Position numbers and translations under genes: made by a program. From NCBI GenBank assembly GCA_905234765.1, contig CAJOIF010000051.1, positions 1-14,728 on the forward strand: a stretch of DNA of 14,728 bases, in the 5' to 3' direction. A model generated the notes under the pieces. It was not told where the DNA came from. It ran no database searches and saw nothing but the letters and a program-made list of their open reading frames with translations. Source of the stretch: an uncultured Bacteroidales bacterium (GTDB taxonomy: Bacteria; Bacteroidota; Bacteroidia; Bacteroidales; F082). Shown here piece after piece: positions 1 to 6,210 of this stretch (positions are counted from its first letter, which is position 1; every line of letters starts with the position of its first letter).

Positions 1-45
1 CCCCCATCGCCTCTGCCAAACCCTCTCCCCCGGGGAAAGCGGGTG

Positions 46-75
46 CAAAAATACAACATTTTACATTACCCACAA
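46..75 (-). promoter_or_regulatory. Bacteroidota-type promoter firing leftward off the window
   Basis: Read on the minus strand there is a TTG (73-75), a 19-nt spacer, and TATTTTTG (46-53), which fits the Bacteroidota consensus TTG-N19-21-TAnnTTTG. Transcription would start near position 39 and run off the left edge, so the gene it drives is not visible. The first transcribed bases contain the GC-rich palindrome CCCCGGGG (about 25-34). It matches the promoter upstream of rpmG in both spacing and motif. Confidence 0.7.
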
Positions 76-197
76 CCACTTTTCTCAACTTTTTTTTGTT
101 TCCTATCGCAATGCATTGTGTATCAATGTGAAAAATTTCAGAATACCACATAAACAACACACCTTTTTACACATTATTAATATATAAACTTTGAATA

Positions 198-1490
198 TCA
201 GCCAATAACCTCCCCAAAACAGTCAAAATAATCGGCTTGAGTAATCTTGACTTGATAGAATTGGCCGATCTGCAATTCATCATCGGCGGGGATAAGAATC
301 TCATCATCCACTTCAGGCGAGTCATACTGGCTGCGACCGATGTAATAATCGCCTTCAAGTCGGTCAATGAGGACTTTTTCGGTCTTTCCAACACGCTGTC
401 CGTTGATTTCCAAGGAGATGTTTTGTTGGATGGCCATTAGTTTGTCCACTCGCTCTTGCTTCACCTCGTCAGGAACGTCGTCGGGCATCTCGTATGCCGC
501 TGTGCCTTCCTCGGGAGAGAAAGCAAACACGCCTGCCCTCTCGAAACGCATATCCTTAACAAACTGGCAAAGCTCCTCGAAGTCTTCTTCCGTTTCTCCC
601 GGAAAACCAACAATAAAAGTGGTGCGGAAAGCAATGTCGGGCACATGTTTACGGACATTTTTCACGAAGCCGATGGTTTGCTCGCGGTCCACGCCACGGC
701 GCATGGCTTGAAGGATGTGGGTGCTGACGTGCTGTAAAGGTAAGTCGATGTAATGGCAAATCTTTGGGTTTTCGCTCATCAAATCCAACAACTCATCGGG
801 AAAACCGAGCGGATAGCCGTAATGCAAACGTATCCACTCAAAACCTTCAATGTCACAAAGGGCCTTCACTAGTTCCACGATGTGCGACTTGCCGTCGAGG
901 TCGTGACCGTAATAAGTCAGGTCTTGGGCAATGAGAATGAGCTCTTTTACGCCTTGTTTGGCCAGACCTTTGGCCTCCTCTATCAGGTTTTCCATCGGTA
1001 CCGAGACATGGCTGCCACGGATAAGCGGGATGGCACAGAAGGCGCAACGACGGTTACAGCCTTCGGAAATTTTCAAATAAGCGTAATGTTTTGGCGTAGA
1101 AAGTACACGGCGGCTGCAATATTGCGGCTGCGGCTCCTCTTTCAGCAGGTCAGCAGCAATCAGATTGACACTCTCTACACCATAGAAGCCATCCACCTCG
1201 TGAATCTCTTCTTGAAGTTCCTTTTTGAACCGCTGCGAAAGACATCCCGTGACGTACAGTTTACTGATTTTGCCTTGCTTGCGCAGCTCGGCATATTCCA
1301 AAATAGTGTCGATAGATTCTTCCTGCGCATCGCCGATAAAACCACAAGTATTAATAATGACCACATCGGACTTTCTGTCGGAATCGTGTCGGATTAAATA
1401 ACGATGTTCCAACAAAGCAGCCAAATGCTCTGAATCGACTTTGTTTTTGGAGCAGCCGAGGGTGACTATATTTAAGGTGGGCCTTTTCAT
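198..1490 (-). CDS. rimO: Ribosomal protein S12 methylthiotransferase RimO
   Basis: RimO is a cytosolic radical-SAM enzyme that methylthiolates the conserved aspartate of ribosomal protein S12. The 430-residue protein is full length for the family. The N-terminal UPF0004 domain carries the three auxiliary-cluster cysteines at C13 (LGCSKNKVDSEH), C49 (NTCGF) and C83 (TGCLSQ). The radical-SAM motif is CNRRCAFC, with C145, C149 and C152. The C-terminal TRAM region runs from about residue 360 to the end. LGCSKNKVDSE and the short length favour RimO over the tRNA enzyme MiaB. The ATG overlaps the ftsY stop codon by one base (TAATG), so translation is probably coupled to ftsY. It is the last gene of the cluster, and I see no strong intrinsic terminator after it. 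Confidence 0.96.
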   Translation of the reverse strand: MKRPTLNIVTLGCSKNKVDSEHLAALLEHRYLIRHDSDRKSDVVIINTCGFIGDAQEESIDTILEYAELRKQGKISKLYVTGCLSQRFKKELQEEIHEVDGFYGVESVNLIAADLLKEEPQPQYCSRRVLSTPKHYAYLKISEGCNRRCAFCAIPLIRGSHVSVPMENLIEEAKGLAKQGVKELILIAQDLTYYGHDLDGKSHIVELVKALCDIEGFEWIRLHYGYPLGFPDELLDLMSENPKICHYIDLPLQHVSTHILQAMRRGVDREQTIGFVKNVRKHVPDIAFRTTFIVGFPGETEEDFEELCQFVKDMRFERAGVFAFSPEEGTAAYEMPDDVPDEVKQERVDKLMAIQQNISLEINGQRVGKTEKVLIDRLEGDYYIGRSQYDSPEVDDEILIPADDELQIGQFYQVKITQADYFDCFGEVIG

Positions 1491-2446
1491 TATTCGAAAA
1501 GACTATCCACAAACGCTTTGCGGTCGAAGACCTGCAAATGGTCTATCCCTTCACCGACGCCGATGTATTTGACCGGAATCTTGAACTGGTCGGAGATGCC
1601 GATGACCACGCCGCCCTTGGCGGTGCCGTCCAATTTGGTCAAAGCCAAGGCATTGACTTCAGTGGCAGCGGTAAACTGCTTGGCCTGTTCGATGGCGTTT
1701 TGGCCTGTAGAGGCATCCAAAACGAGGAGGATCTCATGCGGTGCATCGGGGACGACCTTCTGCATGACGGTCTTGATCTTAGTCAGCTCGCGCATGAGGT
1801 TGACCTTGTTGTGCAAACGGCCAGCCGTGTCGATGATGACGACATCGGCATCCTGGGCCACGGCTGACTTCACTGTGTCGAAAGCCACAGAAGCGGGGTC
1901 TGCACCCTGACCTTGCTGCACGATGGGCACGCCTACCCTATCGGCCCATATTTGGAGCTGACTGACGGCAGCGGCACGGAAAGTGTCGGAAGCGCCGAGC
2001 ACGACCTTCTTGCCCGCGTTCTTGAAGTTGTAGGCCAACTTGCCGATGGTGGTGGTCTTGCCCACACCGTTCACGCCGACGACCATAATCACATACGGCT
2101 TCTTGTCGGCAGGAATGTCGAAGGTGGTGCCATCGCCCGATTCGTTCTCCTGAAGCAAGGCCATGATTTCCTCTTTCAGGATTTGATTCAGCTCGTTAGT
2201 GCCCACATATTTGTCACGGGCCACACGGGCTTGGATGCGGTCGATAATCTTCAACGTGGTTTCGACGCCCACATCGGAGGTGATGAGGATTTCCTCCAGG
2301 TTGTCAAGCACCTCGTCATCAACGGTCGATTTGCCCATGATGGCTTTGGAGATGCGTGAGAAGACAGTGGTCTTGGTCTTTTCAAGCCCTTTTTCGAGGT
2401 CTTCCTTTTGTTCTTTTTTACGGGTTAGGAATGAGAATAGGCCCAT
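1490..2446 (-). CDS. ftsY: Signal recognition particle receptor FtsY
   Basis: FtsY is the membrane-associated SRP receptor GTPase. It pairs with Ffh to deliver ribosomes making membrane proteins to the Sec translocon. The 318-residue protein has a short charged N-terminus (lipid-binding region, about residues 1-25), an N domain, and a G domain with all SRP-GTPase motifs: P-loop GVNGVGKTTT (124-133), DTFRAAA (154-160), DTAGR (206-210) and TKLDG (270-274). The long acidic A domain of Enterobacteria is absent, as is usual in this phylum. The C-terminus keeps GVGEGIDHLQVF. It lies upstream of rimO with a 1-nt overlap. It is separated from the DUF4295 gene by 164 bases holding a terminator and an inverted repeat array, so it probably has its own promoter or depends on readthrough. 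Confidence 0.97.
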   Translation of the reverse strand: MGLFSFLTRKKEQKEDLEKGLEKTKTTVFSRISKAIMGKSTVDDEVLDNLEEILITSDVGVETTLKIIDRIQARVARDKYVGTNELNQILKEEIMALLQENESGDGTTFDIPADKKPYVIMVVGVNGVGKTTTIGKLAYNFKNAGKKVVLGASDTFRAAAVSQLQIWADRVGVPIVQQGQGADPASVAFDTVKSAVAQDADVVIIDTAGRLHNKVNLMRELTKIKTVMQKVVPDAPHEILLVLDASTGQNAIEQAKQFTAATEVNALALTKLDGTAKGGVVIGISDQFKIPVKYIGVGEGIDHLQVFDRKAFVDSLFE

Positions 2447-2463
2447 GATTGTCTTTTTTTGAC

Positions 2464-2540
2464 GCGGGACTTCGAGACTACGTGACTTCGAGACGTTCAG
2501 GCCGTCCCGCAGTCACGCAGTCCCGTAGTCACGCAGTCCG
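2464..2540. repeat. Inverted array of 8-nt repeats before ftsY
   Basis: The left arm (2464-2495) is four tandem octamers: GCGGGACT, TCGAGACT, ACGTGACT, TCGAGACG. After a 7-nt loop (2496-2502) the right arm (2503-2534) gives four octamers that are near complements: CGTCCCGC, AGTCACGC, AGTCCCGT, AGTCACGC. A partial fifth unit follows (2535-2540). The unit consensus is NCGNGACT. Comparing the left arm with the reverse complement of the right gives 26 identities in 32 positions, so a long imperfect hairpin is possible. The array ends 17 bases before the ftsY start codon. In the minus-strand RNA the hairpin is followed by A-rich rather than U-rich sequence, so it is not a normal intrinsic terminator for that strand. 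No coding potential was found in it. Confidence 0.85.
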
Positions 2541-2553
2541 ATTATACAAACAC

Positions 2554-2588
2554 AAAAAGGCTCTCCCATAATGGTTATGGAAAAGCCT
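2554..2588 (-). terminator. Intrinsic terminator after rpmG-DUF4295
   Basis: In the minus-strand RNA a 14-bp stem (arms 2575-2588 and 2558-2571, 12 Watson-Crick pairs plus two G-U) closes a 3-nt loop and is followed by a run of U (2558-2554). The same DNA read on the plus strand has two C-A mismatches in the stem, so the structure is tuned to the minus strand. It begins 23 bases after the DUF4295 stop codon and would separate the ribosomal-protein transcript from ftsY-rimO. Confidence 0.8.
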
Positions 2589-2610
2589 GATTTTCAAATG
2601 ATAATTCAAT

Positions 2611-2740
2611 TTATCTCTTAGCAAGGAACTCCTGCACCTTGTCGGCGGGAACGACGGTCTCCTCGAAATAGTAGGCACCAGTCTTCTCAGAACGCTTCAT
2701 TCTGATGATCTTGCTATAGGTCTTGTCCTTTCTTTGCCAT
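2611..2740 (-). pseudogene. DUF4295 small protein gene, 5' deletion and frameshift
   Basis: Bacteroidota carry a roughly 50-residue protein of unknown function (DUF4295) directly after rpmG. Here the expected ATG (2738-2740) opens with MAKK, but the frame hits TAG after four more codons. The rest of the family signature lies in the +1 frame: KTYSKIIRMKRSEKTGAY followed by FEETVVPADKVQEFLAKR, ending at TAA (2611-2613). That frame has no ATG, GTG or TTG start before the conserved part. The ATG-to-stop distance is 130 bases, not a multiple of three and shorter than the about 150 expected. The simplest reading is loss of some 20-30 bases coding for the segment after MAKK. It may be a true mutation or an assembly error. 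The neighbours rpmG and ftsY are intact. Family assignment is from memory of the motif. Confidence 0.75.
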
Positions 2741-2748
2741 AACTCTAA

Positions 2749-2937
2749 TTATTTAATCTCCTTGTGGAGGGTCATCTTTTTGAGAATCGGGTTATACTTC
2801 ATCAACTCCAAACGGTCGGGAGTGTTCTTCTTGTTCTTCATGGTGTAGTATCTCGAAGTGCCGGGCATGCCGCTGGCCTTGTGCTCAGTGCATTCGAGAA
2901 TGACCTTCACGCGTGCGTCTTTCTGTTTCTTTGACAT
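2749..2937 (-). CDS. rpmG: 50S ribosomal protein L33
   Basis: L33 is a small protein of the large ribosomal subunit. The 62-residue product shows the family core [20 protein letters not shown] and the Bacteroidota C-terminus [15 protein letters not shown]. Only one cysteine is present, so this is the form without the zinc-ribbon CxxC pairs. The ATG is preceded by a clear AAGGAA ribosome binding site and, further up, a consensus promoter. The stop codon lies 8 bases before the ATG of the damaged DUF4295 gene. In many Bacteroidales rpmB (L28) directly precedes rpmG. It does not here: the next upstream gene is ftcD. Confidence 0.97.
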   Translation of the reverse strand: MSKKQKDARVKVILECTEHKASGMPGTSRYYTMKNKKNTPDRLELMKYNPILKKMTLHKEIK

Positions 2938-2945
2938 AACTTATC

Positions 2946-2951
2946 TTCCTT
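2946..2951 (-). promoter_or_regulatory. Ribosome binding site of rpmG
   Basis: AAGGAA on the minus strand, 8 bases before the rpmG ATG. It is one of the few clear Shine-Dalgarno-like sites in the window; most other starts here have weak or no such motif, which is usual in Bacteroidota. Confidence 0.6.
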
Positions 2952-2964
2952 TCAAATTTGGCTG

Positions 2965-2994
2965 CAAAAGTACAACTTTTTCAGATACCCGCAA
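2965..2994 (-). promoter_or_regulatory. Promoter of rpmG-DUF4295
   Basis: On the minus strand, TTG (2992-2994), a 19-nt spacer and TACTTTTG (2965-2972) match the Bacteroidota consensus. Initiation would fall near 2958, giving a leader of about 20 bases before rpmG. It sits in the 73-nt gap after the ftcD stop codon, so rpmG has its own promoter. Confidence 0.8.
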
Positions 2995-3010
2995 CCAATT
3001 TTTCAAAATT

Positions 3011-4729
3011 TTATTCTCCTTGGATGACCTTGTTCACAATTTGCAGAATTTCAGCCTCTTGTACAATGGCGGCGGCTTCAATATCGGCGGCTTCCTTCAA
3101 GATTTCGGCCTTAAAAGCCTCGTCTTTGAGCGAAGCAGCGTTGATTTTGACGTTCAAATGGGCACCCATGACAGCCGAACGTGCGCACAAAGCACCCACA
3201 CCGGCGTCGGTAACGGAGTTCGGGTTGCCAGTCTCAGCCATGGCACGGACGACCTCAAAGGCCTTGAAGGCGACCTTCATCGTGCGGAAAGGCACCTGGG
3301 TAGCATATTTGGTAGCCTCTTGGATGGCAGCACTACGAGCAGCCTTCTCCTCATCGGTCTTCTTAGGCAAGCCAAAAGCGTCCATGATCTTATTGAAGGC
3401 ATTGGTATCCTCGTCTACCAGTTCCAGCAACTCATCCTTGATGGCCTGACCCTTGACGGCCCAATTGGAGAACTCCTCCCAACGCTCGTCCCAGCCCGGT
3501 TTGTGCGACGACAGGTTGGCGACCATGGTGGCCAGCGAAGCACCGAGGGCACCCATGTAGGCCGAGATGGAACCACCACCAGGAGCAGGACTCTCGCTTG
3601 CAGTCTCGTTGGCGAAGCCCGTGCAGGTCATATCGACGAGTTTCTTCTGGGTGTGGTCTTCGATGAGGTATTCGATGACCTTTTCCTTCGGGTCGAAGGG
3701 CTTCAGGTCGTCGAGGCCCATCGACTTGATGGCGATCTTCATTATTTCCTCTTCGCTCACGCCGAGGCTGCGCTGCTGCTTGGCGAGATAGAACTTACCA
3801 GCATCCATCAGCACCTTCTTGGGCACAAGGCCGACGATTTCACAACCAGTGACGCGCACGCCACGGGCAGCGGCTTTGGCACAGACCTCCTCGAAGCAGA
3901 CATGCACTGGCGACACGCTGATGTTGGTGATGTTCATCGACACCTGGGCGATGCCGTAGTCCTCGATGAACCAGCCGATGGCCTTGGTGGCTTTCAGCGT
4001 GCCGGGGATCATAATCGGCTTGCCGTTTTCGTCTTTCATCGGCTTGCCGGTCACCTTGCCGCCTTCGCGCATCGGGCGACCCTTTTCGCGCACGTCGAAA
4101 GCGATGGCGTTGGCGCGACGCGTCGAGGTGGTGTTGAGGTTATAGTTGATGGCCACGAGGAAGTCGCGGGCACCCACTTGGGTGGCACCCGTGTGGGCCA
4201 CGTGTTCGTTCCATTCGTTGGGGCCGAAGTCGGGCTTCCACTGCTCCGTGCCGAGGCGCGAGGCCAAGGACTCGTATTCACCCGTGCGGCAATAAGCCAG
4301 GTTGCGGCGCTCCTTGATGTAGGCAGCCTCTTCATAGCAGTAGATCGGGATGTTCAGCTCGTCGCCGAGACGTTTGCCCAGCTTGTGGGCATACTCGACC
4401 ACCTCTTCCATGGTGATGTTGCTCACGGGGATGAGAGGGCACACGTCGGTGGCGCCTTGGCGCGGGTGGGCGCCATGGTGCTGGCTCATGTCGATGAGCT
4501 CGGCGGCTTTCTTCACCACGCGGTAGGCAGCTTCGCACACAGGCTCAGGCTCACCCACGAAGGTGATGACGGTGCGGTTGGTCGTCATGCCGGGATCCAC
4601 ATCCAGCAGCTTGACGCCTTCCACTTTCTCGATTTCAGCGGTCACTTGGTCAATGATATTCTTGTCGCGGCCTTCGCTGATATTCGGCACGCATTCGATG
4701 TTTGTTGTATTTTGTTCTTTGTAACGCAA
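3011..4729 (-). CDS. ftcD: Bifunctional glutamate formimidoyltransferase / formimidoyl-THF cyclodeaminase
   Basis: This cytosolic enzyme ends histidine degradation. It moves the formimino group from formiminoglutamate to tetrahydrofolate, giving glutamate, then deaminates the product to methenyl-THF. The 572 residues cover both domains. Transferase: ECVPNISEGRD (12-22) and the active-site region MSQHHGAHPRQGATD (81-95), then its C-terminal half to about residue 330. Cyclodeaminase: about residue 345 to the end, with ESPAPGGGSISAYMGALGA. hutI lies two genes upstream. The start is odd: the first ATG in frame falls after the conserved ECVPNISEGRD, upstream is closed by a TAG, and the only accepted start left is TTG (4727-4729), at the edge of a palindromic repeat. 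Its own promoter motif lies at 4788-4795. Confidence 0.95.
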   Translation of the reverse strand: MRYKEQNTTNIECVPNISEGRDKNIIDQVTAEIEKVEGVKLLDVDPGMTTNRTVITFVGEPEPVCEAAYRVVKKAAELIDMSQHHGAHPRQGATDVCPLIPVSNITMEEVVEYAHKLGKRLGDELNIPIYCYEEAAYIKERRNLAYCRTGEYESLASRLGTEQWKPDFGPNEWNEHVAHTGATQVGARDFLVAINYNLNTTSTRRANAIAFDVREKGRPMREGGKVTGKPMKDENGKPIMIPGTLKATKAIGWFIEDYGIAQVSMNITNISVSPVHVCFEEVCAKAAARGVRVTGCEIVGLVPKKVLMDAGKFYLAKQQRSLGVSEEEIMKIAIKSMGLDDLKPFDPKEKVIEYLIEDHTQKKLVDMTCTGFANETASESPAPGGGSISAYMGALGASLATMVANLSSHKPGWDERWEEFSNWAVKGQAIKDELLELVDEDTNAFNKIMDAFGLPKKTDEEKAARSAAIQEATKYATQVPFRTMKVAFKAFEVVRAMAETGNPNSVTDAGVGALCARSAVMGAHLNVKINAASLKDEAFKAEILKEAADIEAAAIVQEAEILQIVNKVIQGE

Positions 4730-4777
4730 GGGCTGAAGCCACCTGCTTAACGTCCACCGCCCCTACGGGGCTAAGCT
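4726..4777. repeat. REP-like palindromic element in the ftcD leader
   Basis: Nested inverted repeats fill the gap between the ftcD promoter motif and its start. GCCCC (4759-4763) pairs with GGGGC (4767-4771) over a 3-nt loop. GCTTA (4745-4749) pairs with TAAGC (4772-4776) outside it, leaving a 9-nt bulge on one side. A smaller GGC/GCC hairpin lies at 4731-4740. This compact layout resembles dispersed extragenic palindromes. Only one copy is in the window, so repeat status is inferred. The presumed TTG start of ftcD lies inside its edge. Confidence 0.5.
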
Positions 4778-4787
4778 TTTGAGGCTG

Positions 4788-4795
4788 CAAAGGTA
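4788..4795 (-). promoter_or_regulatory. Promoter -7 element of ftcD
   Basis: TACCTTTG on the minus strand matches TAnnTTTG. No clean TTG lies 19-21 bases upstream, so the -33 element is weak. Initiation near 4781 would give a leader of about 50 bases, nearly all of it the palindromic element. It lies within the 88-base gap after the DUF5723 gene. Confidence 0.5.
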
Positions 4796-4817
4796 AGGCT
4801 TTTTTGGCATATTAGCA

Positions 4818-6197
4818 TTATTTCTTGGATCGAAGGCAGAAAACAATGCCCATTTGGATATCCATCGCGCTTACGTTCAACGGTTTGAAAAGGCCTATCA
4901 CATTACTGGTAGCCAAATAACACTGGAAAATGCCAAAACTGCCTGCCAAGCCAAGTCCAAAATTGTCGTAACTATGTTTCATTATCGTATAAGTGGCACA
5001 CACATCCAACTTATCGAAAAACGAGCCGCTGTATGCCATGGTCATAGAGGGACGAAAACCATTGTTTGTAAACTGGCCATTCCCTTGCAGGCTGAAACGA
5101 TTGTGACTATCGACATCATAGTTGCCGCGAAGCAGCAGTCCAGTATTCAGCATGGTATTGTAATCCCCAGCAGGCGAAAACTCCCATTGGAAATATTGCT
5201 TCAAGGTATCAAGGACTTGCTCACGATAGGCGGCATCAGAAAAAAGCTGCCGCATCTGATCAAACTCCATGCCCTCAAAGACGAAAGAGCCCTCGTCATA
5301 GAACTGTCCCGCATCGTTGATGTCACTCTTCAGCTGGATATTGTTCCCGCCCCAATGGATAAAGCCCAAATCTTGGACCGCAGCCACAGCACTGAAGTGC
5401 TCGTTGAAGCGGTATTGCGCGCCCAAATCGACGCCAAATCCAGGATTGCGGAACAAGTCGGTAAAGCGAAGCCCCCCATCCATTTCCAAAGCTCCATTAT
5501 TGGCAGTAATCAGTCCGGGCAACGACGCCTTCATCGCAACATGTTCCTTCACACGAAGCGCATAACTCTCCGGATCGGTAAACAATTGCGCCTCAAAAGC
5601 ATCCGTTTTAATGTTGGTGAAACCTAACAAGAACTTTGCACGGCCACCTACCGACAGTTCCTCTGTAATATTATACTGATAACCGACGGCAAACTCCTGA
5701 AACTGTTGTGCATTAAGATTCAACTTAATCGTAGCGGGATGATCTTCGCCAACATAAGCTGAATTCCCATAAGCAAGCAGCTTGAACAAACCGTCATTGA
5801 CGGCAAAGTCACCTTGTGCTCGGAGGTTATATCCAAAAGTAAGCATCCCATTACCCAGTCTGCGGTACAATGTGAATAGATTCTCGTTCATAGAGAAACC
5901 CACAACATTGTCGACATCCAGACTATTGGCAAACTTGCGTAAGTTCCATGCCTTTGGTCTGCCCCAATAATCGAAATCAAAAAGATTGTCAAAGCGGAAT
6001 GTGGGCGTCATATAGTTCAAGTCGAAGTTTCCTACAAACAGCGACATCACGCTCTCATATGGCAAATCGGCAGATGGATTCGAGTTCATCTGATAAGGAT
6101 TCATCCTCATAAAATCAACTGGCGACACCTCTTGGGCCTTAACAACTCCAAAAGTCGTCCACAGCGCTGTCATCAATACAACAAGCAGTCTTTTCAT
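4818..6197 (-). CDS. DUF5723-like outer-membrane beta-barrel protein
   Basis: The product (459 residues from the chosen start) begins with a signal peptide, MKRLLVVLMTALWTTFGVVKAQ, and continues as a beta-strand-rich chain with many alternating Gly/aromatic segments, such as VGGRAKFLLGFTN and FGVDLGAQYRFNEHFSAVAA. The pattern fits the DUF5723 family of Bacteroidota outer-membrane barrels, whose function is not established. The family call is from overall look, not a profile search. The frame opens 15 codons further up, but that would overlap the previous stop codon, and the ATG at 6195-6197 gives a proper signal peptide. It lies 13 bases after the lipoprotein gene and is probably cotranscribed with it. 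The last residue is lysine, not the aromatic typical of many barrels. Confidence 0.7.
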   Translation of the reverse strand: MKRLLVVLMTALWTTFGVVKAQEVSPVDFMRMNPYQMNSNPSADLPYESVMSLFVGNFDLNYMTPTFRFDNLFDFDYWGRPKAWNLRKFANSLDVDNVVGFSMNENLFTLYRRLGNGMLTFGYNLRAQGDFAVNDGLFKLLAYGNSAYVGEDHPATIKLNLNAQQFQEFAVGYQYNITEELSVGGRAKFLLGFTNIKTDAFEAQLFTDPESYALRVKEHVAMKASLPGLITANNGALEMDGGLRFTDLFRNPGFGVDLGAQYRFNEHFSAVAAVQDLGFIHWGGNNIQLKSDINDAGQFYDEGSFVFEGMEFDQMRQLFSDAAYREQVLDTLKQYFQWEFSPAGDYNTMLNTGLLLRGNYDVDSHNRFSLQGNGQFTNNGFRPSMTMAYSGSFFDKLDVCATYTIMKHSYDNFGLGLAGSFGIFQCYLATSNVIGLFKPLNVSAMDIQMGIVFCLRSKK

Positions 6198-6210
6198 TTT
6201 TACCTTAGTT

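Noticed and set aside
114..128. Small hairpin CATTG-TGTAT-CAATG after rimO
   Set aside because: The stem is only five pairs and there is no U-run on either strand, so it is not supported as a terminator.
882..2359. Several plus-strand frames of 109-171 codons opposite rimO and ftsY
   Set aside because: All lie antisense to two highly conserved genes and show no motif.
2464..2540. Octamer array as an intrinsic terminator or CRISPR
   Set aside because: No U-run follows it in the minus-strand RNA, and the units are adjacent with no spacers; the real terminator is at 2554-2588.
2858..4750. A 630-codon open frame on the plus strand opposite ftcD
   Set aside because: It is the antisense shadow of a well-conserved gene; its protein is rich in His, Val and Leu with no known motif, as expected for the reverse of GC-richer coding DNA.
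4854..5627. A 257-codon plus-strand frame opposite the DUF5723 gene
   Set aside because: Antisense shadow without domain features or promoter.
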